Assembly (NCBI GenBank): GCA_963682055.1
Contig: OY821750.1
Location: 16,432,501 to 16,496,500 of the forward strand
Reading direction: 5' to 3'
Length of the DNA: 64,000 nucleotides
Origin: Primula veris
Lineage: Eukaryota > Streptophyta > Magnoliopsida > Ericales > Primulaceae
This document shows, piece after piece, positions 48,976 to 62,749 of the stretch. The notes beneath the pieces were generated by a model, which had not been told where the DNA came from, did not search any database, and saw nothing but the letters and a program-made list of their open reading frames with translations. The position numbers and the translations under genes were made by a program. Each line of letters begins with the position of its first letter. The first letter of the stretch is position 1.

Positions 48976-49323
48976 TAGTAGACGGGTTTAACCGACTTTT
49001 TTGGTTGTCGACATTTTATTTATATTTGTATGGTTTAGGGTTTAGGGTTTTGGTTTTAGGGTTTAGGGTTTCAGGTTTAGGGTTTAGGTAATGTTCTTGA
49101 ATATGTAGGGAATATTCCTCATTTTTTTCTTCGATTTATGGCCAATAGTAGACGGGTTTAACCGACTTTTTTGGTTTTCGACATTTTATTTATATTTGTA
49201 TGGTTTAGGGTTTAGGGTTTAGGGTTTTGGTTTTAGGGCTTAGGGTTTTAGGTTTAGGGTTTAGGTAATGTTCTTCCATATGTAGGGAATATTCCTTATT
49301 TTTTTTCTTGGATTTATGGCAAA

Positions 49324-49472
49324 TAGTAGACGGGTTTAACCGACTTTTTTGGTTGTCGACATTTTATTTATATTTGTATGGTTTAGGGTTTAGGGTTTCA
49401 GGTTTAGGGTTTAGGTAATGGTCTTGAATATGTAGGGAATATTCCTCATTTTTTCCTTTGATTTATGGCCAA
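49324..49472 (+). repeat. B2 monomer with 21-bp deletion (B2-delta), followed by B2
   Basis: 149 bp; TTTAGGGTTTAGGG runs straight into TTTCAGG and the T tract ends TTTTTTCCTTTG. The next monomer (49473-49642) is again class B (TTGTCGAC, GGTCTTG) but starts TACTAGAC, so alternation is broken. The B2-delta/B2 pair recurs at 59717/59866, 62260/62409 and 63780/63929, and tags the end of each right-hand amplified unit. Confidence 0.9.
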
Positions 49473-52400
49473 TACTAGACGGGTTTAACCGACTTTTTTG
49501 GTTGTCGACATTTTATTTATATTTGTATGGTTTAGGGTTTAGGGTTTTGGTTTTAGGGTTTAGGGTTTCAGGTTTAGGGTTTAGGTAATGGTCTTGAATA
49601 TGTAGGGAATATTCCTCATTTTTTTCTTTGATTTATGGCCAATACTAGACGGGTTTAACCGACTTTTTTGGTTTTTGACATTTTATTCATATTTGTATGG
49701 TTTAGGGTTTAGGGTTTTGGTTTTAGGGCTTAGGGTTTTAGGTTTAGGGTTTAGGTAATGTTCTTCCATATGTAGGGAATATTCCTCATTTTTTTTCTTG
49801 GATTTATGGCCAATAGTAGACGGGTTTAACCGACTTTTTTGGTTGTCGACATTTTATTTATATTTGCATGGTTTAGGGTTTAGGGTTTTGGTTTTAGGGT
49901 TTAAGGTTTCAGGTTCAGGGTTTAGGTAATGTTCTTGAATATGTAGGGAATATTCCTCATTTTTTTCTTCGATTTATGGCCAATAGTAGACGGGTTTAAC
50001 CGACTTTTTTGGTTTTTGACATTTTATTTATATTTGTATGGTTTAGGGTTTAGGGTTTTGGTTTTAGGGCTTAGGGTTTTACGTTTAGTGTTTAGGTAAT
50101 GTTCCTCCATATGTAGGGAATATTCCTCATTTTTTTTCTTGGATTTATGGCCAATAGTAGACGGGTTTAACCGACTTTTTTGGTTGTCGACATTTTATTT
50201 ATATTTGTATGGTTTAGGGTTTAGGGTTTTGGTTTTAGGGTTTAGGGTTTTAGGTTTAGGGTTTAGGTAATGTTCTTGAATATGTAGGGAATATTCCTCA
50301 TTTTTTTCTTGGATTTATGGCCAATAGTAGACGGGTTTAACCGACTTTTTTGTTTTCGACATTTTATTTATATTTTTATGGTTTAGGGTTTAGGGTTTTG
50401 GTTTTAGGGCTTAGGGTTTTAGGTTTAGGGTTTAGGTAAATGTTCTTCCATATGTAGGGAATATTCCTCATTTTTTTTCTTGGATTTATGGCCAATAGTA
50501 GACGGGTTTAACCGACTTTTTTGGTTGTCGACATTTTATTTATATTTGTATGGTTTAGGGTTTAGGGTTTTGGTTTTAGGGTTTAGGGTTTCAGGTTCAG
50601 GGTTTAGGTAATGTTCTTGAAAATGTAGGGAATATTCCTCATTTTTTTCTTCGATTTATGGCCAATAGTAGACGGGTTTAACCGACTTTTTTGGTTTTTG
50701 ACATTTTATTTATATTTGTATGGTTTAGGGTTTAGGGTTTTGGTTTTAGGGCTTAGGGTTTTACGTTTAGTGTTTAGGTAATGTTCCTCCATATGTAGGG
50801 AATATTCCTCATTTTTTTTCTTGGATTTATGGCCAATAGTAGACGGGTTTAACCGACTTTTTTGGTTGTCGACATTTTATTTATATTTGTATGGTTTAGG
50901 GTTTAGGGTTTTGGTTTTAGGGTTTAGGGTTTTAGGTTTAGGGTTTAGGTAATGTTCTTGAATATGTAGGGAATATTCCTCATTTTTTTCTTGGATTTAT
51001 GGCCAATAGTAGACGGGTTTAACCGACTTTTTTGTTTTCGATATTTTATTTATATTTTTATGGTTTAGGGTTTAGGGTTTTGGTTTTAGGGCTTAGGGTT
51101 TTAGGTTTAGGGTTTAGGTAAATGTTCTTCCATATGTAGGGAATATTCCTCATTTTTTTTCTTGGATTTATGGCCAATAGTAGACGGGTTTAACCGACTT
51201 TTTTGGTTGTCGACATTTTATTTATATTTGTATGGTTTATGGTTTAGGGTTTTGGTTTTAGGGTTTAGGGTTTTAGGTTGAGGGTTTAGGTAATGTTCTT
51301 GAATATGTAGGGAATATTCCTCATTTTTTTCTTTGATTTATGGCCAATAGTAGACGGGTTTAACCGACGTTTTTGGTTTTTGACATTTTATTTATATTTG
51401 TATGGTTTAGGGTTTAGGGTTTTGGTTTTAGGGCTTAGGGTTTTAGGTTTAGGGTTTAGGTAATGTTCTTCCATATGTAGGGAATATTCCTCATTTTTTT
51501 TCTTGGATTTATGACCAATAGTAGACGGGTTTAACCGACTTTTTTGGTTGTCGACATTTTATTTATATTTGTATGGTTTAGGGTATAGGGTTTTGGTTTT
51601 AGGGTTTAGGGTTTTAGGTTTAGGGTTTAGGTAATGTTCTTGAATATGTAGGGAATATTCCTCATTTTTTTCTTGGATTTATGGCCAATAGTAGACGGGT
51701 TTAACCGACTTTTTTGTTTTCGACATTTTATTTATATTTTTATGGTTTAGGGTTTAGGGTTTTGGTTTTAGGGCTTAGGGTTTTAGGTTTAGGGTTTAGG
51801 TAAATGTTCTTCCATATGTAGGGAATATTCCTCATTTTTTTTCTTGGATTTATGGCCAATAGTAGACGGGTTTAACCGACTTTTTTGGTTGTCGACATTT
51901 TATTTATATTTGTATGGTTTAGGGTTTAGGGTTTTGGTTTTAGGGTTTAAGGTTTCAGGTTTAGGGTTTAGGTAATGGTCTTGAATATGTAGGGAATATT
52001 CCTCATTTTTTTCTTTGATTTATGGCCAATACTAGACGGGTTTAACCGACTTTTTTGGTTTTTGACATTTTATTTATATTTGTATGGTTTAGGGTTTAGG
52101 GTTTTGGTTTTAGGGCTTAGGGTTTTAGGTTTAGGGTTTAGGTAATGTTCTTCCATATGTAGGGAATATTCCTCATTTTTTTTCTTGGATTTATGGCCAA
52201 TAGTAGACGGGTTTAACCGACTTTTTTGGTTGTCGACATTTTATTTATATTTGTATGGTTTAGGGTTTAGGGTTTTGGTTTTAGGGTTTAGGGTTTTAGG
52301 TTGAGGGTTTAGGTAATATTCTTGAATATGTAGGGAATATTCCTCATTTTTTTCTTTGATTTACGGCCAATAGTAGACGGGTTTAACCGACGTTTTTGGT

Positions 52401-52882
52401 TTTTGACATTTTATTTATATTTGTATGGTTTAGGGTTTAGGGTTTTGGTTTTAGGGCTTAGGGTTTTAGGTTTAGGGTTTAGGTAATGTTCTTCCATATG
52501 TAGGGAATATTCCTCATTTTTTTTGTTGGATTTATGGCCAATAGTAGACGGGTTTAACCGACTTTTTTGGTTGTCGACATTTTATTTATATTTGTATGGT
52601 TTAGGGTTTAGGGTTTTGGTTTTAGGGTTTAGGGTTTTAGGTTTAGGGTTTAGGTAATGTTCTTGAATATGTAGGGAATATTCCTCATTTTTTTCTTGGA
52701 TTTATGGCCAATAGTAGACGGGTTTAACCGACTTTTTTGTTTTCGACATTTTATTTATATTTTTATGGTTTAGGGTTTAGGGTCTTGGTTTTAGGGCTTA
52801 GGGTTTTAGGTTTAGGGTTTAGGTAAATGTTATTCCATATGTAGGGAATATTCCTCATTTTTTTTCTTGGATTTATGGCCAA

Positions 52883-54928
52883 TAGTAGACGGGTTTAACC
52901 GACTTTTTTGGTTGTCGACATTTTATTTATATTTGTATGGTTTAGGGTTTAGGGTTTTGGTTTTAGGGTTTAGGGTTTCAGGTTCAGGGTTTAGGTAATG
53001 TTCTTGAATATGTAGGGAATATTCCTCATTTTTTTCTTCGATTTATGGCCAATAGTAGACGGGTTTAACCGACTTTTTTGGTTTTTGACATTTTATTTAT
53101 ATTTGTATGGTTTAGGGTTTAGGGTTTTGGTTTTAGGGCTTAGGGTTTTACGTTTAGTGTTTAGGTAATGTTCCTCCATATGTAGGGAATATTCCTCATT
53201 TTTTTTCTTGGATTTATGGCCAATAGTAGACGGGTTTAACCGACTTTTTTGGTTGTCGACATTTTATTTATATTTGTATGGTTTAGGGTTTAGGGTTTTG
53301 GTTTTAGGGTTTAGGGTTTTAGGTTTAGGGTTTAGGTAATGTTCTTGAATATGTAGGGAATATTCCTCATTTTTTTCTTGGATTTATGGCCAATAGTAGA
53401 CGGGTTTAACCGACTTTTTTGTTTTCGACATTTTATTTATATTTTTATGGTTTAGGGTTTAGGGTTTTGGTTTTAGGGCTTAGGGTTTTAGGTTTAGGGT
53501 TTAGGTAAATGTTCTTCCATATGTAGGGAATATTCCTCATTTTTTTTCTTGGATTTATGGCCAATAGTAGACGGGTTTAACCGACTTTTTTGGTTGTCGA
53601 CATTTTATTTATATTTGTATGGTTTAGGGTTTAGGGTTTTGGTTTTAGGGTTTAGGGTTTCAGGTTCAGGGTTTAGGTAATGTTCTTGAATATGTAGGGA
53701 ATATTCCTCATTTTTTTCTTCGATTTATGGCCAATAGTAGACGGGTTTAACCGACTTTTTTGGTTTTTGACATTTTATTTATATTTGTATGGTTTAGGGT
53801 TTAGGGTTTTGGTTTTAGGGCTTAGGGTTTTACGTTTAGTGTTTAGGTAATGTTCCTCCATATGTAGGGAATATTCCTCATTTTTTTTCTTGGATTTATG
53901 GCCAATAGTAGACGGGTTTAACCGACTTTTTTGGTTGTCGACATTTTATTTATATTTGTATGGTTTAGGGTTTAGGGTTTTGGTTTTAGGGTTTAGGGTT
54001 TTAGGTTTAGGGTTTAGGTAATGTTCTTGAATATGTAGGGAATATTCCTCATTTTTTTCTTGGATTTATGGCCAATAGTAGACGGGTTTAACCGACTTTT
54101 TTGTTTTCGACATTTTATTTATATTTTTATGGTTTAGGGTTTAGGGTTTTGGTTTTAGGGCTTAGGGTTTTAGGTTTAGGGTTTAGGTAAATGTTCTTCC
54201 ATATGTAGGGAATATTCCTCATTTTTTTTCTTGGATTTATGGCCAATAGTAGACGGGTTTAACCGACTTTTTTGGTTGTCGACATTTTATTTATATTTGT
54301 ATGGTTTAGGGTTTAGGGTTTTGGTTTTAGGGTTTAGGGTTTCAGGTTCAGGGTTTAGGTAATGTTCTTGAAAATGTAGGGAATATTCCTCATTTTTTTC
54401 TTCGATTTATGGCCAATAGTAGACGGGTTTAACCGACTTTTTTGGTTTTTGACATTTTATTTATATTTGTATGGTTTAGGGTTTAGGGTTTTGGTTTTAG
54501 GGCTTAGGGTTTTACGTTTAGTGTTTAGGTAATGTTCCTCCATATGTAGGGAATATTCCTCATTTTTTTTCTTGGATTTATGGCCAATAGTAGACGGGTT
54601 TAACCGACTTTTTTGGTTGTCGACATTTTATTTATATTTGTATGGTTTAGGGTTTAGGGTTTTGGTTTTAGGGTTTAGGGTTTTAGGTTTAGGGTTTAGG
54701 TAATGTTCTTGAATATGTAGGGAATATTCCTCATTTTTTTCTTGGATTTATGGCCAATAGTAGACGGGTTTAACCGACTTTTTTGTTTTCGATATTTTAT
54801 TTATATTTTTATGGTTTAGGGTTTAGGGTTTTGGTTTTAGGGCTTAGGGTTTTAGGTTTAGGGTTTAGGTAAATGTTCTTCCATATGTAGGGAATATTCC
54901 TCATTTTTTTTCTTGGATTTATGGCCAA
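52883..54928 (+). repeat. 682-bp tetramer triplet inside copy 2
   Basis: Three B7-A5-B8-A2 units; the third has GAAAATG (54370) and CGATATT (about 54790). It matches 42483-44528 at exactly 10,400 bp and, in marker order, the triplet at 31958-34003. Confidence 0.87.
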
Positions 54929-57663
54929 TAGTAGACGGGTTTAACCGACTTTTTTGGTTGTCGACATTTTATTTATATTTGTATGGTTTATGGTTTAGGG
55001 TTTTGGTTTTAGGGTTTAGGGTTTCAGGTTGAGGGTTTAGGTAATGTTCTTGAATATGTAGGGAATATTCCTCATTTTTTTCTTTGATTTATGGCCAATA
55101 GTAGACGGGTTTAACCGACGTTTTTGGTTTTTGACATTTTATTTATATTTGTATGGTTTAGGGTTTAGGGTTTTGGTTTTAGGGCTTAGGGTTTTACGTT
55201 TAGTATTTAGGTAATGTTCCTCCATATGTAGGGAATATTCCTCATTTTTTTTCTTGGATTTATGGCCAATAGTAGACGGGTTTAACCGACTTTTTTGGTT
55301 GTCGACATTTTATTTATATTTGTATGGTTTAGGGTTTAGGGTTTTGGTTTTAGGGTTTAGGGTTTTAGGTTTAGGGTTTAGGTAATGTTCTTGAATATGT
55401 AGGGAATATTCCTCATTTTTTTCTTCGATTTATGGCCAATAGTAGACGGGTTTAACCGACTTTTTTGGTTTTCGACATTTTATTTATATTTGTATGGTTT
55501 AGGGTTTAGGGTTTAGGGTTTTGGTTTTAGGGCTTAGGGTTTTAGGTTTAGGGTTTAGGTAATGTTCTTCCATATGTAGGGAATATTCCTTTTTTTTTTC
55601 TTGGATTTATGGCCAATAGTAGACGGGTTTAACCGACTTTTTTGGTTGTCGACATTTTATTTATATTTGTATGGTTTAGGGTTTAGGGTTTTGGTTTTAG
55701 GGTTTAGGGTTTCAGGTTTAGGGTTTAGGTAATGGTCTTGAATATGTAGGGAATATTCCTCATTTTTTTCTTTGATTTATGGCCAATACTAGACGGGTTT
55801 AACCGACTTTTTTGGTTTTTGACATTTTATTTATATTTGTATGGTTTAGGGTTTAGGGTTTTGGTTTTAGGGCTTAGGGTTTTAGGTTTAGGGTTTAGGT
55901 AATGTTCTTCCATATGTAGGGAATATTCCTCATTTTTTTTCTTGGATTTATGGCCAATAGTAGACGGGTTTAACCGACTTTTTTGGTTGTCGATATTTTA
56001 TTTATATTTGTATGGTTTAGGGTTTAGGGTTTTGGTTTTAGGGTTTAGGGTTTTAGGTTGAGGGTTTAGGTAATGTTCTTGAATATGTAGGGAATATTCC
56101 TCATTTTTTTTCTTTGATTTATGGCCAATAGTAGACGGGTTTAACCGACGTTTTTGGTTTTTGACATTTTATTTATATTTGTATGGTTTAGGGTTTAGGG
56201 TTTTGGTTTTAGGGCTTAGGGTTTTAGGTTTAGGGTTTAGGTAATGTTCTTCCATATGTAGGGAATATTCCTCATTTTTTTTCTTGGATTTATGACCAAT
56301 AGTAGACGGGTTTAACCGACTTTTTTGGTTGTCGACATTTTATTTATATTTGTATGGTTTAGGGTATAGGGTTTTGGTTTTAGGGTTTAGGGTTTTAGGT
56401 TTAGGGTTTAGGTAATGTTCTTGAATATGTAGGGAATATTCCTCATTTTTTTCTTGGATTTATGGCCAATAGTAGACGGGTTTAACCGACTTTTTTGTTT
56501 TCGACATTTTATTTATATTTTTATGGTTTAGGGTTTAGGGTTTTGGTTTTAGGGCTTAGGGTTTTAGGTTTAGGGTTTAGGTAAATGTTCTTCCATATGT
56601 AGGGAATATTCCTCATTTTTTTTCTTGGATTTATGGCCAATAGTAGACGGGTTTAACCGACTTTTTTGGTTGTCGACATTTTATTTATATTTGTATGGTT
56701 TAGGGTTTAGGGTTTTGGTTTTAGGGTTTAGGGTTTCAGGTTTAGGGTTTAGGTAATGGTCTTGAATATGTAGGGAATATTCCTCATTTTTTTCTTTGAT
56801 TTATGGCCAATACTAGACGGGTTTAACCGACTTTTTTGGTTTTTGACATTTTATTTATATTTGTATGGTTTAGGGTTTAGGGTTTTGGTTTTAGGGCTTA
56901 GGGTTTTAGGTTTAGGGTTTAGGTAATGTTCTTCCATATGTAGGGAATATTCCTCATTTTTTTTCTTGGATTTATGGCCAATAGTAGACGGGTTTAACCG
57001 ACTTTTTTGGTTGTCGACATTTTATTTATATTTGTATGGTTTAGGGTTTAGGGTTTTGGTTTTAGGGTTTAGGGTTTTAGGTTGAGGGTTTAGGTAATAT
57101 TCTTGAATATGTAGGGAATATTCCTCATTTTTTTCTTTGATTTACGGCCAATAGTAGACGGGTTTAACCGACGTTTTTGGTTTTTGACATTTTATTTATA
57201 TTTGTATGGTTTAGGGTTTAGGGTTTTGGTTTTAGGGCTTAGGGTTTTAGGTTTAGGGTTTAGGTAATGTTCTTCCATATGTAGGGAATATTCCTCATTT
57301 TTTTTGTTGGATTTATGGCCAATAGTAGACGGGTTTAACCGACTTTTTTGGTTGTCGACATTTTATTTATATTTGTATGGTTTAGGGTTTAGGGTTTTGG
57401 TTTTAGGGTTTAGGGTTTTAGGTTTAGGGTTTAGGTAATGTTCTTGAATATGTAGGGAATATTCCTCATTTTTTTCTTGGATTTATGGCCAATAGTAGAC
57501 GGGTTTAACCGACTTTTTTGTTTTCGACATTTTATTTATATTTTTATGGTTTAGGGTTTAGGGTCTTGGTTTTAGGGCTTAGGGTTTTAGGTTTAGGGTT
57601 TAGGTAAATGTTCTTCCATATGTAGGGAATATTCCTCATTTTTTTTCTTGGATTTATGGCCAA

Positions 57664-60206
57664 TAGTAGACGGGTTTAACCGACTTTTTTGGTTGTCGAC
57701 ATTTTATTTATATTTGTATGGTTTAGGGTTTAGGGTTTTGGTTTTAGGGTTTAGGGTTTCAGGTTCAGGGTTTAGGTAATGTTCTTGAATATGTAGGGAA
57801 TATTCCTCATTTTTTTCTTCGATTTATGGCCAATAGTAGACGGGTTTAACCGACTTTTTTGGTTTTTGACATTTTATTTATATTTGTATGGTTTAGGGTT
57901 TAGGGTTTTGGTTTTAGGGCTTAGGGTTTTACGTTTAGTGTTTAGGTAATGTTCCTCCATATGTAGGGAATATTCCTCATTTTTTTTCTTGGATTTATGG
58001 CCAATAGTAGACGGGTTTAACCGACTTTTTTGGTTGTCGACATTTTATTTATATTTGTATGGTTTAGGGTTTAGGGTTTTGGTTTTAGGGTTTAGGGTTT
58101 TAGGTTTAGGGTTTAGGTAATGTTCTTGAATATGTAGGGAATATTCCTCATTTTTTTCTTGGATTTATGGCCAATAGTAGACGGGTTTAACCGACTTTTT
58201 TGTTTTCGACATTTTATTTATATTTTTATGGTTTAGGGTTTAGGGTTTTGGTTTTAGGGCTTAGGGTTTTAGGTTTAGGGTTTAGGTAAATGTTCTTCCA
58301 TATGTAGGGAATATTCCTCATTTTTTTTCTTGGATTTATGGCCAATAGTAGACGGGTTTAACCGACTTTTTTGGTTGTCGACATTTTATTTATATTTGTA
58401 TGGTTTAGGGTTTAGGGTTTTGGTTTTAGGGTTTAGGGTTTCAGGTTCAGGGTTTAGGTAATGTTCTTGAATATGTAGGGAATATTCCTCATTTTTTTCT
58501 TCGATTTATGGCCAATAGTAGACGGGTTTAACCGACTTTTTTGGTTTTTGACATTTTATTTATATTTGTATGGTTTAGGGTTTAGGGTTTTGGTTTTAGG
58601 GCTTAGGGTTTTACGTTTAGTGTTTAGGTAATGTTCCTCCATATGTAGGGAATATTCCTCATTTTTTTTCTTGGATTTATGGCCAATAGTAGACGGGTTT
58701 AACCGACTTTTTTGGTTGTCGACATTTTATTTATATTTGTATGGTTTAGGGTTTAGGGTTTTGGTTTTAGGGTTTAGGGTTTTAGGTTTAGGGTTTAGGT
58801 AATGTTCTTGAATATGTAGGGAATATTCCTCATTTTTTTCTTGGATTTATGGCCAATAGTAGACGGGTTTAACCGACTTTTTTGTTTTCGACATTTTATT
58901 TATATTTTTATGGTTTAGGGTTTAGGGTTTTGGTTTTAGGGCTTAGGGTTTTAGGTTTAGGGTTTAGGTAAATGTTCTTCCATATGTAGGGAATATTCCT
59001 CATTTTTTTTCTTGGATTTATGGCCAATAGTAGACGGGTTTAACCGACTTTTTTGGTTGTCGACATTTTATTTATATTTGTATGGTTTAGGGTTTAGGGT
59101 TTTGGTTTTAGGGTTTAGGGTTTCAGGTTCAGGGTTTAGGTAATGTTCTTGAAAATGTAGGGAATATTCCTCATTTTTTTCTTCGATTTATGGCCAATAG
59201 TAGACGGGTTTAACCGACTTTTTTGGTTTTTGACATTTTATTTATATTTGTATGGTTTAGGGTTTAGGGTTTTGGTTTTAGGGCTTAGGGTTTTACGTTT
59301 AGTGTTTAGGTAATGTTCCTCCATATGTAGGGAATATTCCTCATTTTTTTTCTTGGATTTATGGCCAATAGTAGACGGGTTTAACCGACTTTTTTGGTTG
59401 TCGACATTTTATTTATATTTGTATGGTTTAGGGTTTAGGGTTTTGGTTTTAGGGTTTAGGGTTTCAGGTTTAGGGTTTAGGTAATGTTCTTGAATATGTA
59501 GGGAATATTCCTCATTTTTTTCTTCGATTTATGGCCAATAGTAGACGGGTTTAACCGACTTTTTTGGTTTTCGACATTTTATTTATATTTGTATGGTTTA
59601 GGGTTTAGGGTTTAGGGTTTTGGTTTTAGGGCTTAGGGTTTTAGGTTTAGGGTTTAGGTAATGTTCTTCCATATGTAGGGAATATTCCTTATTTTTTTTC
59701 TTGGATTTATGGCAAATAGTAGACGGGTTTAACCGACTTTTTTGGTTGTCGACATTTTATTTATATTTGTATGGTTTAGGGTTTAGGGTTTCAGGTTTAG
59801 GGTTTAGGTAATGGTCTTGAATATGTAGGGAATATTCCTCATTTTTTCCTTTGATTTATGGCCAATACTAGACGGGTTTAACCGACTTTTTTGGTTGTCG
59901 ACATTTTATTTATATTTGTATGGTTTAGGGTTTAGGGTTTTGGTTTTAGGGTTTAGGGTTTCAGGTTTAGGGTTTAGGTAATGGTCTTGAATATGTAGGG
60001 AATATTCCTCATTTTTTTCTTTGATTTATGGCCAATACTAGACGGGTTTAACCGACTTTTTTGGTTTTTGACATTTTATTCATATTTGTATGGTTTAGGG
60101 TTTAGGGTTTTGGTTTTAGGGCTTAGGGTTTTAGGTTTAGGGTTTAGGTAATGTTCTTCCATATGTAGGGAATATTCCTCATTTTTTTTCTTGGATTTAT
60201 GGCCAA
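57664..60206 (+). repeat. 2,543-bp terminal unit, copy 1 (end of super-HOR copy 2)
   Basis: B7-A5-B8-A2 twice, B7 (GAAAATG, 59151)-A5, B10', A4, B2-delta, B2, A3 (TTATTCATATT). It is repeated immediately from 60207 with all marks 2,543 bp on (GAAAATG 61694, A4 62082, B2-delta 62260). Fifteen monomers, an odd number because of the B-B joint. Confidence 0.88.
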
Positions 60207-62749
60207 TAGTAGACGGGTTTAACCGACTTTTTTGGTTGTCGACATTTTATTTATATTTGCATGGTTTAGGGTTTAGGGTTTTGGTTTTAGGGTTTAGGGT
60301 TTCAGGTTCAGGGTTTAGGTAATGTTCTTGAATATGTAGGGAATATTCCTCATTTTTTTCTTCGATTTATGGCCAATAGTAGACGGGTTTAACCGACTTT
60401 TTTGGTTTTTGACATTTTATTTATATTTGTATGGTTTAGGGTTTAGGGTTTTGGTTTTAGGGCTTAGGGTTTTACGTTTAGTGTTTAGGTAATGTTCCTC
60501 CATATGTAGGGAATATTCCTCATTTTTTTTCTTGGATTTATGGCCAATAGTAGACGGGTTTAACCGACTTTTTTGGTTGTCGACATTTTATTTATATTTG
60601 TATGGTTTAGGGTTTAGGGTTTTAGTTTTAGGGTTTAGGGTTTTAGGTTTAGGGTTTAGGTAATGTTCTTGAATATGTAGGGAATATTCCTCATTTTTTT
60701 CTTGGATTTATGGCCAATAGTAGACGGGTTTAACCGACTTTTTTGTTTTCGACATTTTATTTATATTTTTATGGTTTAGGGTTTAGGGTTTTGGTTTTAG
60801 GGCTTAGGGTTTTAGATTTAGGGTTTAGGTAAATGTTCTTCCATATGTAGGGAATATTCCTCATTTTTTTTCTTGGATTTATGGCCAATAGTAGACGGGT
60901 TTAACCGACTTTTTTGGTTGTCGACATTTTATTTATATTTGTATGGTTTAGGGTTTAGGGTTTTGGTTTTAGGGTTTAGGGTTTCAGGTTCAGGGTTTAG
61001 GTAATGTTCTTGAATATGTAGGGAATATTCCTCATTTTTTTCTTCGATTTATGGCCAATAGTAGACGGGTTTAACCGACTTTTTTGGTTTTTGACATTTT
61101 ATTTATATTTGTATGGTTTAGGATTTAGGGTTTTGGTTTTAGGGCTTAGGGTTTTACGTTTAGTGTTTAGGTAATGTTCCTCCATATGTAGGGAATATTC
61201 CTCATTTTTTTTCTTGGATTTATGGCCAATAGTAGACGGGTTTAACCGACTTTTTTGGTTGTCGACATTTTATTTATATTTGTATGGTTTAGGGTTTAGG
61301 GTTTTGGTTTTAGGGTTTAGGGTTTTAGGTTTAGGGTTTAGGTAATGTTCTTGAATATGTAGGGAATATTCCTCATTTTTTTCTTGGATTTATGCCCAAT
61401 AGTAGACGGGTTTAACCGACTTTTTTGTTTTCGACATTTTATTTATATTTTTATGGTTTAGGGTTTAGGGTTTTGGTTTTAGGGCTTAGGGTTTTAGGTT
61501 TAGGGTTTAGGTAAATGTTCTTCCATATGTAGGGAATATTCCTCATTTTTTTTCTTGGATTTATGGCCAATAGTAGACGGGTTTAACCGACTTTTTTGGT
61601 TGTCGACATTTTATTTATATTTGTATGGTTTAGGGTTTAGGGTTTTGGTTTTAGGGTTTAGGGTTTCAGGTTCAGGGTTTAGGTAATGTTCTTGAAAATG
61701 TAGGGAATATTCCTCATTTTTTTCTTCGATTTATGGCCAATAGTAGACGGGTTTAACCGACTTTTTTGGTTTTTGACATTTTATTTATATTTGTATGGTT
61801 TAGGGTTTAGGGTTTTGGTTTTAGGGCTTAGGGTTTTACGTTTAGTGTTTAGGTAATGTTCCTCCATATGTAGGGAATATTCCTCATTTTTTTTCTTGGA
61901 TTTATGGCCAATAGTAGACGGGTTTAACCGACTTTTTTGGTTGTCGACATTTTATTTATATTTGTATGGTTTAGAGTTTAGGGTTTTGGTTTTAGGGTTT
62001 AGGGTTTCAGGTTTAGGGTTTAGGTAATGTTCTTGAATATGTAGGGAATATTCCTCATTTTTTTATTCGATTTATGGCCAATAGTAGACGGGTTTAACCG
62101 ACTTTTTTGGTTTTCGACATTTTATTTATATTTGTATGGTTTAGGGTTTAGGGTTTAGGGTTTTGGTTTTAGGGCTTAGCGTTTTAGGTTTAGGGTTTAG
62201 GTAATGTTCTTCCATATGTAGGGAATATTCCTTATTTTTTTTCTTGGATTTATGGCCAATAGTAGACGGGTTTAACCGACTTTTTTGGTTGTCGACATTT
62301 TATTTATATTTGTATGGTTTAGGGTTTAGGGTTTCAGGTTTAGGGTTTAGGTAATGGTCTTGAATATGTAGGGAATATTCCTCATTTTTTCCTTTGATTT
62401 ATGGCCAATACTAGACGGGTTTAACCGACTTTTTTGGTTGTCGACATTTTATTTATATTTGTATGGTTTAGGGTTTAGGGTTTTGGTTTTAGGGTTTAGG
62501 GTTTCAGGTTTAGGGTTTAGGTAATGGTCTTGAATATGTAGGGAATATTCCTCATTTTTTTCTTTGATTTATGGCCAATACTAGACGGGTTTAACCGACT
62601 TTTTTGGTTTTTGACATTTTATTCATATTTGTATGGTTTAGGGTTTAGGGTTTTGGTTTTAGGGCTTAGGGTTTTAGGTTTAGGGTTTAGGTAATGTTCT
62701 TTCATATGTAGGGAATATTCCTCATTTTTTTTCTTGGATTTATGGCCAA
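60207..62749 (+). repeat. 2,543-bp terminal unit, copy 2
   Basis: Same order. The first B7 has TGCATGG (C at 60260), whereas the copy at 57664 has TGTATGG. New private changes: TTTTAGTTTTAGG near 60625, AGATTTAGGG near 60815, GGATTTAGGG near 61121, ATGCCCAA near 61395, TTAGAGTTTAGG near 61974, TTTTATTCG near 62064, TTAGCGTTTTAGG near 62179. More changes appear here than between the two 10.4-kb units. Confidence 0.88.

Larger units (their letters stand above)
39429..49813 (+). repeat. 10.4-kb 61-monomer super-HOR, copy 1 (10,385 bp)
   Basis: Sixty-one monomers, order matching copy 2 throughout. Marks at a constant offset include GAAAATG (40234, 43970, 48758), CGATATT (about 40657 and 44390), GTCTTGG (42384, 47171), TTTGTTGG (42125, 46913) and TAGTATTT (44801). 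Copy-specific differences I see are a 15-bp deletion (A2-delta at 41304), an extra TTTAGGG in B2 (46241-46417), GGGATTAGGG near 41715 and ATGACCAA near 41455. The two indels (-15, +7) exactly explain the 8-bp length difference. By eye the copies differ at only a handful of sites. Confidence 0.88.
49814..60206 (+). repeat. 10.4-kb 61-monomer super-HOR, copy 2 (10,393 bp)
   Basis: Order: two B7-A5-B8-A2 tetramers; B9-A1; B1-A2; B2-A3; B6-A1g; B8-A2x; three tetramers; B9-A1c; B10-A4; B2-A3; B3-A1; B1-A2; B2-A3; B6-A1g; B8-A2x; two tetramers; B7-A5; B10'-A4; B2-delta-B2-A3. Offsets from copy 1 are 10,385, 10,400 and 10,393 bp, changing only at the two indels. Copy-specific changes include TTTAAGGTTTC near 49903 and 51948, GTTATTCC near 52830 and TGTCGATATT near 55993. 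The first B7 has TGCATGG (C at 49867), shared with 60260 and 62803. Confidence 0.88.
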
